Shown here in pieces: positions 45,049 to 52,692 of a stretch of DNA of 64,000 nt. Below the pieces are notes generated by a model. The model had not been told where the DNA came from. It saw only the letters and a program-made list of their open reading frames with translations, and ran no database searches. Numbering within the stretch: the first letter of the stretch is position 1; the number at the start of each line of letters is the position of its first letter. The position numbers were made by a program, and so were the translations under genes. The stretch is from CAWIHK01 sp963835935 (lineage in GTDB: Bacteria; Bacteroidota; Ignavibacteria; UBA10030; CAVZMI01), in assembly GCA_963835935.1 (NCBI GenBank), contig CAWIHK010000001.1, forward strand, positions 372,001 to 436,000, in the 5' to 3' direction.

Positions 45049-46044
45049 CTATATTGTCACGCGTGTGACCATTTGATTGATAATGTTCCATTTATTGTAT
45101 GGTAAACAGAGATTTTTTATCCGGGAATTATCCACCGTTGCAAGAATCTCTTTTATTAATTTTGACGACGCATCTCTATATTTTGTGACGAAAACTATCG
45201 CATCAACTCCTCCAAGAATGGAAATAAACGCGCCTATATATTTCTTTATACCATAGAGAAGGATTTCTCGTGCCTGGGAGAGATCAGGAATATTTTCGGA
45301 TTCAACAACGTCTTTGTAACTGCACCGCGAACCAACAAGTCCTGTAAAACCGCTTTCCTTTGATAATAAAAGGTTGATTTCTTTCAAAGACATTCCTGCC
45401 GACTGAAGTTGAAATATAACAGTTGGATCGATATCCCCGCAGCAGGTGGAAGATAAAATCCCTTCGGCGGGAGAGAAACCGATACTTGTTTCCAACGGCT
45501 TTCCGTTTTTTATTGCCGCGATGTTGGTGTGATTGCCGAGATAGATACTTATTAATTTTCCATCGGGCATATTCAATAGAGTCTGTGCCTGTTCCCATGC
45601 CCATTGGTGGCAGATTCCATAACCGCCATATCTTCTTATTCCCTTTTTATAAAGTATGAACGGGACTGCATAGGCGCTCGCATCCATTGGAAGAGCGTTA
45701 AAGAACGCCGTATCGCAAATAAGAACATGCTTGGCGGCAGGCAAACGTTCTGTCCATTGCCGGGCCACTTTCAAAGTTATATCATTCTTATCCGGCAAGA
45801 ATTTTATACTCTTTTCCATTGCGTGGAATAATTGTTGTGACAAAATATTCGTGGGAGTGTCTATCTCTTCGCCGCCATGATGATGAACGTATCCAACAGT
45901 TTTTATCCGCTCAATATCGCCTATTGTTTCACAAACTTTGGTGTACGCTTCCGGATAAGATAGACAGTTGTGTTCCTGATATTTATTATCGTCTTCTATG
46001 CACCATGTCAAGAAAGGAGGATTCGGATCAAAGAGTAACGTCAT
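45049..46044 (-). CDS. Acetate-kinase-like pseudoenzyme
   Basis: A 331-residue protein. Alignable acetokinase blocks: TVGYVHHHGGEE (normally GHRxVHGGE), ICDTAFFNALP, RRYGGYGICHQW (normally RRYGFHGTSH), IYLGNHTNIAAIKNGKPLET, SIGFSPAEGILSSTCCGDID (normally TRSGDIDP), SKESGFTGLVG. The N-terminal nucleotide-binding NCGSSS segment is absent, and the positions of the catalytic Arg91, His180 and Arg241 (Methanosarcina numbering) are changed to His, Tyr and Cys. It starts within the end of the true acetate kinase gene (17-base overlap), so it is co-translated. It may be a regulatory partner of AckA. Confidence 0.75.
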   Translation of the reverse strand: MTLLFDPNPPFLTWCIEDDNKYQEHNCLSYPEAYTKVCETIGDIERIKTVGYVHHHGGEEIDTPTNILSQQLFHAMEKSIKFLPDKNDITLKVARQWTERLPAAKHVLICDTAFFNALPMDASAYAVPFILYKKGIRRYGGYGICHQWAWEQAQTLLNMPDGKLISIYLGNHTNIAAIKNGKPLETSIGFSPAEGILSSTCCGDIDPTVIFQLQSAGMSLKEINLLLSKESGFTGLVGSRCSYKDVVESENIPDLSQAREILLYGIKKYIGAFISILGGVDAIVFVTKYRDASSKLIKEILATVDNSRIKNLCLPYNKWNIINQMVTRVTI

Positions 46045-47254
46045 TTGAGTCTCCTAACAATTTTAATTCTTCCATACAAATTACGAGTTCTTCATCCGTC
46101 GGTATCGATAATATTTTCACCTTTGAATTATCGGTACTGATAGAGACAATCCCTTTTTTGTCTTTCTGGTTGTTCAGTTGATTATCTATTTTCATTCCAC
46201 ACCACTCCATATTATCACAAACTTTTTCCCTCACAAGCGGATTATGAATGCCAATGTCATCGGTGAATATCAAAGCGTCGATGCCGTCGAGAACGACCAC
46301 AAACGAGCCGATATATTTCTTTAAACGATGAACATACATATTGAAGGCCAGATCGGGTTGATCCGCATCGTTATGTGATATACGCTTGATGATATCTCTG
46401 ATGTCACTTGAAAATCCCGAGATTCCCAAAAGCCCGCTGCGCTTGCTGAATACATCCAGCAAATCATCCGATCAATATCCGAAAACCTCCATTAAGTAGA
46501 TAGCAAGCATCGGGTCAATATCTCCGCTCCGCGTGCTCATGACGAGTCCGGGAAGAGGAGAATAGCCCATTGATGTATCGACCGAGTGGCCATCTTTGAT
46601 TGCTGTAACGCTTGATCCTCCAGTGCCGAGATGGCATACGATCATTTTTAAGTTGCGAAGTGGTTTTTCCAAATAGCGTGATGCTTCGTTGATAACGAAT
46701 GAATTGGAAAGTCCATGAAAGCCATACTTTCTAAAACCAAATTTTTGGATAAGTGTTTTTGGCAGTGCGTAAGTGTACGCATAGGAGGGAAGCGTAGCAT
46801 GAAATGCGGAATCAAACGCAACATATTGTTTCAGTGTTGGGAAATATTTTTTTGATTCATCGATCACATTTAATGATATGGGATTGTGAAGAGGGGCGAG
46901 AGGTTCACAGAGTTTTAATGTGTGAAGTGTTTTTTCATCCAGAAAAGTAGAGCTATGAAAAAATGAGCCTCCATGTACAAATCTATGTCCAATGTAATCG
47001 AGAGAAATTTCATGATCCTTGATGTATTTCAAAGTCGAAGCTGCAGCTGCCCGATGGTTTTTGAGAGGACTGATTATTTTTTCAGTGTTTCCTTGGGAAG
47101 TAAATTCGATAAAGGACGGCTCTGTTCCTTTTACGCCGACTCTATGCGCTTTCCCTGATAAGAGAACAGCGATTTCTGTCTTTGCACTAACCATATAAAC
47201 TTTAAAGGTTAAGGAAGAGCTCCCGCAATTAAAAACTAAGATATTCATTTCCAT
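46028..47254 (-). pseudogene. ackA: Acetate kinase, interrupted by in-frame TGA
   Basis: N-terminal part 46474-47254: ILVFNCGSSSLTFKVY, IGHRFVHGG, AFDSAFHATLP, RKYGFHGLSNSF, CHLGTGGSSVTAI, STRSGDIDP. It ends YLMEVFGY then TGA (46472-46474), and the same frame continues SDDLLDVFSKRSGLLGISGF to the end with IPTDEELV (catalytic Glu region). Alignment to known enzymes puts the stop where Ser is usual (GMS); TCA to TGA is a single change. The enzyme makes ATP from acetyl phosphate. Besides the stop, HLGNG has become HLGTG. It may be broken, read through, or a sequencing error. Confidence 0.8.
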
Positions 47255-47628
47255 ACCAGCTTATCTTTTTTTTTAACCAACTGTGCCAAAACTGAAATCA
47301 TGTTTTTAACATCGCGCGATTTCTCGAAAAAGTAGTCAGCACCAAGAACAAAGCACTTATCTCGATATTCGCTCATGGAAGCTGCAGTGAACATAATTAC
47401 TAATGGCGCGGGTGAGATGGATTTGCATGCATGCAGAACGTCAAGCCCGCTTCCGCCGGGCATAAGAATATCAAGAATAACAGCATCAATCTCTATTCGT
47501 TTAAGGGCATCGATTGCTTCCGGAACACTTCCAGCCTGTCCGGCCACTTCGATTCCTTTGATCATAGAGATAATAGAGGCCAGGCGTTCTCGGTATTTAA
47601 TGTTGTCATCTACAATAAGCAGTTTCAT
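47245..47628 (-). CDS. Single-domain (CheY-like) response regulator
   Basis: A 127-residue receiver domain alone: LLIVDDN acid pocket (Asp7, Asp8), phosphoacceptor Asp53 in DAVILDILMPGGSG, switch Thr in VIMFTAASMSEYRD and conserved Lys in YFFEKSRDVKN. No output domain follows, so it must act by protein contact. Its stop overlaps the acetate kinase start by 10 bases, making it the first gene of the operon. The conserved element at 47683-47773 lies upstream. Confidence 0.85.
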   Translation of the reverse strand: MKLLIVDDNIKYRERLASIISMIKGIEVAGQAGSVPEAIDALKRIEIDAVILDILMPGGSGLDVLHACKSISPAPLVIMFTAASMSEYRDKCFVLGADYFFEKSRDVKNMISVLAQLVKKKDKLVWK

Positions 47629-47682
47629 TATTCAACTCTTTTCAAAGCCTATCTAACGCGACTATAACATCTACTTCTATGG

Positions 47683-47773
47683 TAAAAGAAAACGCGCCAA
47701 TAATAAATCGTTACAACCACATTCTTTCTGTAGTCTTTTGTATATCGTCTTATCGTTGTTTGAACTACAAAAT
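47683..47773 (-). promoter_or_regulatory. Conserved ~90-bp upstream element, copy 1 (regulator/ackA operon)
   Basis: Aligns without gaps to 49260-49350 over about 90 bases. It includes the blocks TAAATCGTTACAACC, TGTAGT, TCGTTGTTTG and ACTACAAAAT, plus GAAAAC at constant spacing. An inverted pair TGTAGT...ACTACA is present. It ends about 55-75 bases before the response-regulator start. It is probably a binding site plus promoter for a shared regulator, perhaps the NarL-type protein encoded at 49428-50075. Confidence 0.75.
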
Positions 47774-47855
47774 CTCGCTGTGATTGCAGGTCGAGAAAAG
47801 GGAATAGCATTTGAGCAATCAACCGATCGCCATAGTCATTCATTATCATCGCATT

Positions 47856-48188
47856 CTATATTCCCATATTTGCCAGAACGGTGCAGATGTTGTTGATGTT
47901 CCCCACTAGCAGAGGATGTGATGTTTCGAAGCCCTTCACTGATTCTGAAAGTCCTGCAAGCGAGAGCTTAAGCAATTCCGGATTTTTTTTCTGCCGTGTA
48001 GCTTCGTGCGTCGAACGCTCGATGAAACCGGTGATGCTTTCTGCATGTTCTGAATCGATTTTTGATATTTTGGTGATTTCAGATTCGAGCTTCGAAAGCA
48101 GATTCAACAACTCGGTTTTCGTTTCATTAGTCACAGAGCTTTCCTTTTGAATCTTGGCTCTTATCTTCTTCATTGTATTGTTAATCAT
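47856..48188 (-). CDS. DUF4404-family protein
   Basis: About 110 residues from the ATG at 48188 (GGAGATG upstream). All-helical, with the family features KTELLNLLSKLESEITKI, ESITGFIERSTHEATRQKKN, LSLAGLSESVKGFETSHPLL and an ending ICTVLANMGI. The biochemical function of DUF4404 proteins is unknown. It lies 56 bases downstream of the CbpA-type gene and is probably in its operon under the second conserved element. Confidence 0.75.
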   Translation of the reverse strand: MINNTMKKIRAKIQKESSVTNETKTELLNLLSKLESEITKISKIDSEHAESITGFIERSTHEATRQKKNPELLKLSLAGLSESVKGFETSHPLLVGNINNICTVLANMGI

Positions 48189-48244
48189 GGTATCATCTCC
48201 AGTTTCTTTTTTTGAGTTCTTATGATACATACCTGTAATTTATC

Positions 48245-49195
48245 TCATTCATGTGCCGCCGAACGGCCGGTCTTTTGTAGTGCCGCCAGCTTCTTGAATA
48301 AATCAATTTCTTCTTTACCGAGATGGGCCGGCACCTGAACCACGACTTTTGCATACAAGTTGCCACACTCGTTCTTCTTGCCATAAATCGGCATTCCGAG
48401 TCCACGGAACCTAAGCACTTTGCCGTTTGGTGTTTCTTTAGGAATAACGGCTTCGACAGTGCCTTTCAGCGTTTTAATCTTGGTTTTTCCCCCGAGCACA
48501 GCGGTATATAATTCGACCGGTAAATCGCAATAGAGATCGTTTCCCTTACGTTGAAAATCCGGATGCGGTTCAATTTTTACTGTGAGGTAGAGGTCGCCAT
48601 TTGCTCCACCGCCAACTCCTGCGGTTCCTTTTCCCGGGATTCTCAGAACATGCTGTTCTTCGATGCCAGGATGAATCGTCACTTTGATTGTCTGATTTTT
48701 GATTTTGATGAATCGCGTTGAACCGTGATATGCTTCTTCAAGCGAGAGCGTTGTCTCCGCGTCGAGGTCTTCTCCTTTTGCTGTGAAATTTTTTCCTCCT
48801 CGTCTCTGACCACGCCGTTGACCAAAAAGTAGTTCAAAGAGATCGCTGGCGCCTTCCCCATTAAACATCTCGCTGAACTCTTCTTGACTCATAGAGCGTG
48901 TTTGTCCACCGCGGTTGCTTGCATACTTCGACCAGTCGAATCCACCCGGTTGTGCTCCAGTTTCCTGGTAGTGGTTCCAGTCTTTGCCGAATTGATCGTA
49001 CTTTTTTCGTTTTTGCGGGTCACTGAGGACTTCGTTTGCCTCGTTGACATCTTTGAATTTTTCCTCGGCAACTTTATCTCCCTTGGTTTTGTCAGGATGG
49101 TACTTAAGTGCAAGCTTTCGGAACGCACTTCTGATTTCCTCTTGCGTTGCTGTCTTTTCGACGCCCAGCACTTTATAGTAATCTTTATAGACCAT
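48245..49195 (-). CDS. cbpA: DnaJ-family co-chaperone of the CbpA type
   Basis: A 316-residue protein: J-domain with YKDYYKVLGVEKTATQEEIR, KLALKYHPDKTKGDK (HPD motif) and DPQKRKKYDQFG. A Gly/Gln/Ser-rich linker follows, then the two-part DnaJ C-terminal substrate domain (GEDLDAETTLSLEEAYHGST, VTIHPGIEEQHVLRIPGKGT). The zinc-finger repeats of DnaJ are absent, as in CbpA. It stimulates DnaK and may bind curved DNA. The conserved element at 49260-49350 is in its promoter region. Confidence 0.85.
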   Translation of the reverse strand: MVYKDYYKVLGVEKTATQEEIRSAFRKLALKYHPDKTKGDKVAEEKFKDVNEANEVLSDPQKRKKYDQFGKDWNHYQETGAQPGGFDWSKYASNRGGQTRSMSQEEFSEMFNGEGASDLFELLFGQRRGQRRGGKNFTAKGEDLDAETTLSLEEAYHGSTRFIKIKNQTIKVTIHPGIEEQHVLRIPGKGTAGVGGGANGDLYLTVKIEPHPDFQRKGNDLYCDLPVELYTAVLGGKTKIKTLKGTVEAVIPKETPNGKVLRFRGLGMPIYGKKNECGNLYAKVVVQVPAHLGKEEIDLFKKLAALQKTGRSAAHE

Positions 49196-49259
49196 TGGAT
49201 TCCACCCTATAATTTAATCATCAGTGATATAGCAAAGAAAATAAAAGTTTACTACACAA

Positions 49260-49350
49260 TAAGAGAAAACTCGGAGATATTAAATCGTTACAACCGCATT
49301 ATTTTTGTAGTTTTTTGGTTATCAAGCTGTCGTTGTTTGGACTACAAAAT
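49260..49350 (-). promoter_or_regulatory. Conserved ~90-bp upstream element, copy 2 (cbpA operon)
   Basis: Gapless match to 47683-47773. About 65-85 bases before the cbpA start. Shares TAAATCGTTACAACC, TGTAGT, TCGTTGTTTG and ACTACAAAAT at identical spacing, and continues to GAGAAAAC. Both elements are oriented the same way relative to their genes. Confidence 0.75.
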
Positions 49351-49427
49351 TTCATCTTCTTTGTAATGAAGAAAGAATAATTCTATCGCATGAGTGCAAA
49401 AGAAGAAATGTGGATGTTGCAGTGGTT

Positions 49428-50075
49428 CTATTTTACCAGATCGTGTTTGATTGCATAGTGGGTGATTTCGGCATTATTCATCATTCCGAATTTCTTGAGG
49501 ATGCGTGTCCTCATGGTGCTGATACTGCTGACGCTCAGTGAAAGTTCAATTGCAATCTGCTTAACTGTTTTCCCTGAAGCGATCAAGCACATGACTTGAT
49601 ACTCCCGGTCAGAAAGTTTCTGATGCAGCGGTCTGTCGGTATCTTTTTCAATATCAATTGCAAGTTGTTCTGCAACGTCGGTGTTGATATACCTTCTGCC
49701 TGAAGCAATTCTCCGAATAGCTTCGATCAGATCACTGGAGGCTTTGTTCTTTGTCAGATATCCGGAAGCGCCGGCCTTGATAGCCCGGTAAGCATATTGT
49801 TCTTCAGGATGCATACTGAGAACTAATATGCGGAGATGCGGGTCCATCTGTTTTAGTTGTTTCAACACATCTATTCCATCTCTGCCGGGCATGGAAATAT
49901 CAAGGACAACGACGTCAAAATTCGCGTCTCGGGTTTTATCAATAACCTGTTGTGCGTTACTGGCTTCGTCCGTAACCACAAGATCTGATGTTCGGGAGAG
50001 CAGTTGTTTTAATCCTTCTCGAAACATCTCGTGATCATCGGCAAGGAGTATTCGTATTTTTGTCGATAGATTCAT
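49428..50075 (-). CDS. NarL/FixJ-family response regulator
   Basis: A 215-residue two-domain regulator: receiver with ILLADDHEMFREGLKQLLSR, phosphoacceptor Asp59 in VVVLDISMPGRDG and switch Lys in LTKNKASSDLIEA; LuxR-type HTH with KLSDREYQVMCLIASGKTVK, QIAIELSLSVSSISTMRTRI, LKKFGMMNNAEITHYAIKH. It overlaps the sensor kinase gene by 4 bases, so the two form one signalling pair. It is the best candidate for binding the shared upstream elements. Confidence 0.9.
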   Translation of the reverse strand: MNLSTKIRILLADDHEMFREGLKQLLSRTSDLVVTDEASNAQQVIDKTRDANFDVVVLDISMPGRDGIDVLKQLKQMDPHLRILVLSMHPEEQYAYRAIKAGASGYLTKNKASSDLIEAIRRIASGRRYINTDVAEQLAIDIEKDTDRPLHQKLSDREYQVMCLIASGKTVKQIAIELSLSVSSISTMRTRILKKFGMMNNAEITHYAIKHDLVK

Positions 50076-51298
50076 GATTTCCTGGGGACAACAACTGTGA
50101 GAAGAGTTCCTTTGCCTGGTGTGCCGGTGATATTCACGTTTCCTCCAAGCGGATACATCCGCTCTCGCATGCCGATCAATCCAAATGATTGCGGATCAGT
50201 CACACGTTCCGGTGTTATCCCTGTTCCGTTATCACTAACGTTCAATTCAATAGTTTGATCATTCATTACCAATCGGACATCGATTTTTGTTGCGTGTGCA
50301 TGCCGGGCAACATTCGTAAGTGCTTCCTGCAATATTCGAAAAAGTGCCGTTGATATATCCTGATCCACTTTGATTTCCGATGGTTCTATTATCACCTCAC
50401 ACTGAATCGTCGTGCGCTTCTGGAATTCCTTAGTCTGCCACTCAACAGCAGCGCCGAGCCCGAGATTATCGAGTAATGTTGGCCGGAGGTTAGATGAAAT
50501 TCTTTGAACCGATCGAATTGAGGATTCAGCGAGTTTTGAGATTACTCTGATTTTTTCTTGAAGATCTTTCCGTTGAACCGGCATGTCGCTCTCAAGTAAT
50601 CCAAGCTCCAATTGGAGAAGCGCGAGTTCCTGGCCCAACTCGTCATGAATTTCACGTGCAATCCTTTTCCTCTCCTCTTCAATCGCGGATTGATGATGTA
50701 TGGACAATGCACGAAGTTGTTCGTGCGAACTGCGTAATTCTTCTTCGGACCGTTTTCGTTCAGTCAAGGCGGCTACAAAATTTGCCAGACTTTCTATCCA
50801 TTGAGCAGTATGAGCGCTTATCTCAATGCTCGAAGGATGCGCAAGGCCAAGTGCGCCAACAATCTTTTGACCGACAATCATCGGATATCCAATGAATGTT
50901 TGCACACCAAGCTGGTGGAGTATTTTACTCCGGTGTTCCGACTGATCATCAGCATGTGTTAAAATTAGCGGTTTTCCCGTTTGTACTACAACACCAGAGA
51001 GTGTCTCTTCAATTGATGCTTCAAGTATTGAATGATCTGCCGATTCCGGAAGGCCTTTCGCTCCTTGAAAACTGATTTTTTGTCTCGCCTTATCATGAAT
51101 CGCAATGATGGCGATCGGAAATCCCGTTGCGATACAAATTTCTTCAACAATATTATGATATAATTCATTTAGAGGACTTGACGATTGAAAGATCTCGGAT
51201 AATTTATAGAGCGCCTGAATTTCACGATCGCGCTTGGCAAGTTCCTCTTGAGCACATACCTGCTTTGTGGAGTTATTATCTTCAGTTTGATCGTTCAA
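50072..51298 (-). CDS. Cytoplasmic GAF-domain histidine kinase (NarX/DevS-like)
   Basis: A 408-residue kinase without membrane segments. Coiled start (ELAKRDREIQALYKLSEIFQ), GAF domain about residues 35-180 (YHNIVEEICIATGFPIAIIA, GVQTFIGYPMIVGQKIVGAL), coiled linker, HisKA_3 with phospho-His in IAREIHDELGQELALLQLEL, and HATPase (LQEALTNVARHAHATKIDVR, VSDNGTGITPERV, FGLIGMRERMYPLGGNVNIT). The signal may be a small ligand, redox or oxygen via the GAF domain; nothing in the sequence decides which. Confidence 0.9.
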   Translation of the reverse strand: MNDQTEDNNSTKQVCAQEELAKRDREIQALYKLSEIFQSSSPLNELYHNIVEEICIATGFPIAIIAIHDKARQKISFQGAKGLPESADHSILEASIEETLSGVVVQTGKPLILTHADDQSEHRSKILHQLGVQTFIGYPMIVGQKIVGALGLAHPSSIEISAHTAQWIESLANFVAALTERKRSEEELRSSHEQLRALSIHHQSAIEEERKRIAREIHDELGQELALLQLELGLLESDMPVQRKDLQEKIRVISKLAESSIRSVQRISSNLRPTLLDNLGLGAAVEWQTKEFQKRTTIQCEVIIEPSEIKVDQDISTALFRILQEALTNVARHAHATKIDVRLVMNDQTIELNVSDNGTGITPERVTDPQSFGLIGMRERMYPLGGNVNITGTPGKGTLLTVVVPRKS

Positions 51299-51523
51299 TG
51301 TTTTTCTTAATAGTCGAAGTCAGTGACATCTATCTTGTGTAATCCGCACACATAATCGTAAGATACAAAAAAAATCGATTATATTTTCAGTTAATATCAA
51401 ATGATATCAAAGGTTTTGATAAATTGTAAAGTGCCGTGACGGTTGTTTTTAAATCAACACAATTAAAGTTTCTTGCTGTTCATAACGAAGTTTTCTATAT
51501 TGCCTGTAGATTTTTGAAATATT

Positions 51524-52543
51524 ATGATTGACTACGGCATAAGAAAAGTACCAGCGCCTGAAATTTACGGCGACTTCTGGATCAACTCCGAACCGCTCCT
51601 GCTCACGGCATCGCGCGGAAATGTGATCCTGATCGATTTTTGGGATTACAGTCTCATCAATTGTCTCCGGCCTATTCCATACATCATCGAGTGGAACAAG
51701 CGGTATAAAGACAATGGACTTCTTTGCATCGGAATCCATTCTCCCCAATTTCAGTTCGGCCAAAAATTCGAGAATGTTCAAAAGGCAGTCAACGAACTTG
51801 GCATCGATTATCCAGTTGTGATGGATAATCAGCAGCTTTTGTGGGGAAGATTTAAAAATCGATTTCTTCCGACAAAATATATTATTGATAAGGACGGATT
51901 TCTCCGGTACGCTTATGTAGGTGAAGGTAATTATGCAGGCATTGAACGTATTCTGCAAATGCTACTAACAGAGGCAGGTTATCAGGAACCATTCCCAATA
52001 CCGGTTGAACCGCTTCGAGAAATAGACCGGCCGGAAGCGTTGACGTATCGGACAACACCGGCGCTCTTCGCAGGTTATGTACAAGGATCATTAGGAAATG
52101 TGGAAGGATATGGTCCCGAGTCGACGCTTACCTACAAAGATCCGGGAGTTTATCTGGAAGGAAAATTTTATTTGGATGGACGGTGGCGGTCCGGGCGTAC
52201 CTCATTCCGGCTTTTTGAAGAAGCTCGGCATAGCGGAAAGATTATCGTTCCGTACACAGCATTGGAAGTTCATTTTGTGATAGAACCTTTTGAGGGGCCG
52301 AGCATCGCACGGATTTTTCAGGATGATAAACCACTCAAGGAGGATGATGCGGGTCCTGACATTAAAATCGATTCGCGGGGGTTCAGTATCGTTTGTGCCG
52401 ACACACCCCGCGGATATTGCATTATTAAAAATAAAGAATTCGGATCGCATATTCTAAAGGTCGAGACAGACTCGAATGGATTTACTTTTCATGCAATATC
52501 ATTTATTTCGGCGCTGATTCCAGAATTTATACAACATAATTAA
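51524..52543 (+). CDS. Thioredoxin-fold (DipZ C-terminal/TlpA-like) protein with one redox Cys missing
   Basis: A 339-residue protein. Residues 1-150 form the redoxin domain (LLLTASRGNVILIDFWDYSL, INCLRPIPYIIEWNKRYKDN, LLCIGIHSPQFQFG, LPTKYIIDKDGFLRYAYVGE). Family members read TCINC at the active site; here SLINC leaves only the second Cys. Residues 170-335 match the carbohydrate-binding-like C-terminal domain of DipZ proteins (VYLEGKFYLDGRWRSG, LEVHFVIEPFEGPSIARIFQ, RGYCIIKNKEFGSHILKVET). No signal peptide was seen, so it is probably cytoplasmic. It is divergent from the two-component genes. Confidence 0.75.
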   Translation: MIDYGIRKVPAPEIYGDFWINSEPLLLTASRGNVILIDFWDYSLINCLRPIPYIIEWNKRYKDNGLLCIGIHSPQFQFGQKFENVQKAVNELGIDYPVVMDNQQLLWGRFKNRFLPTKYIIDKDGFLRYAYVGEGNYAGIERILQMLLTEAGYQEPFPIPVEPLREIDRPEALTYRTTPALFAGYVQGSLGNVEGYGPESTLTYKDPGVYLEGKFYLDGRWRSGRTSFRLFEEARHSGKIIVPYTALEVHFVIEPFEGPSIARIFQDDKPLKEDDAGPDIKIDSRGFSIVCADTPRGYCIIKNKEFGSHILKVETDSNGFTFHAISFISALIPEFIQHN

Positions 52544-52692
52544 CAACATGCACTTCTCAATACTAAAAACTTAACACAATCTATTTTATCAACCACGATA
52601 TTTATCCGGAAATTGATCTTTGTGATTTGAAATATTTTTATCTTTATTACATCTTTAAATTATTGGTTTTTGCATTATTTAAGAATTAGAGT

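Noticed and set aside
34092..46474. Three in-frame stops after a Tyr TAT codon (TGA at 34092 and 46472, TAG at 37408) as possible stop-codon recoding
   Set aside because: Other genes here use TGA as a normal stop (for example the RHS frame at 1512 and the RND pump at 42674), one of the three is TAG, and two sit in otherwise decayed genes. Independent nonsense mutations or errors are simpler.
46465..46480. Selenocysteine insertion in acetate kinase
   Set aside because: No known selenoprotein acetate kinase, the aligned residue is Ser, and no convincing SECIS-like hairpin was seen after the TGA.
51400..51480. Third copy of the shared upstream element between the GAF kinase and the redoxin gene
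   Set aside because: Only short pieces (GGTTGT, TTTCT) match and the spacing differs, so similarity is no better than expected for AT-rich DNA.
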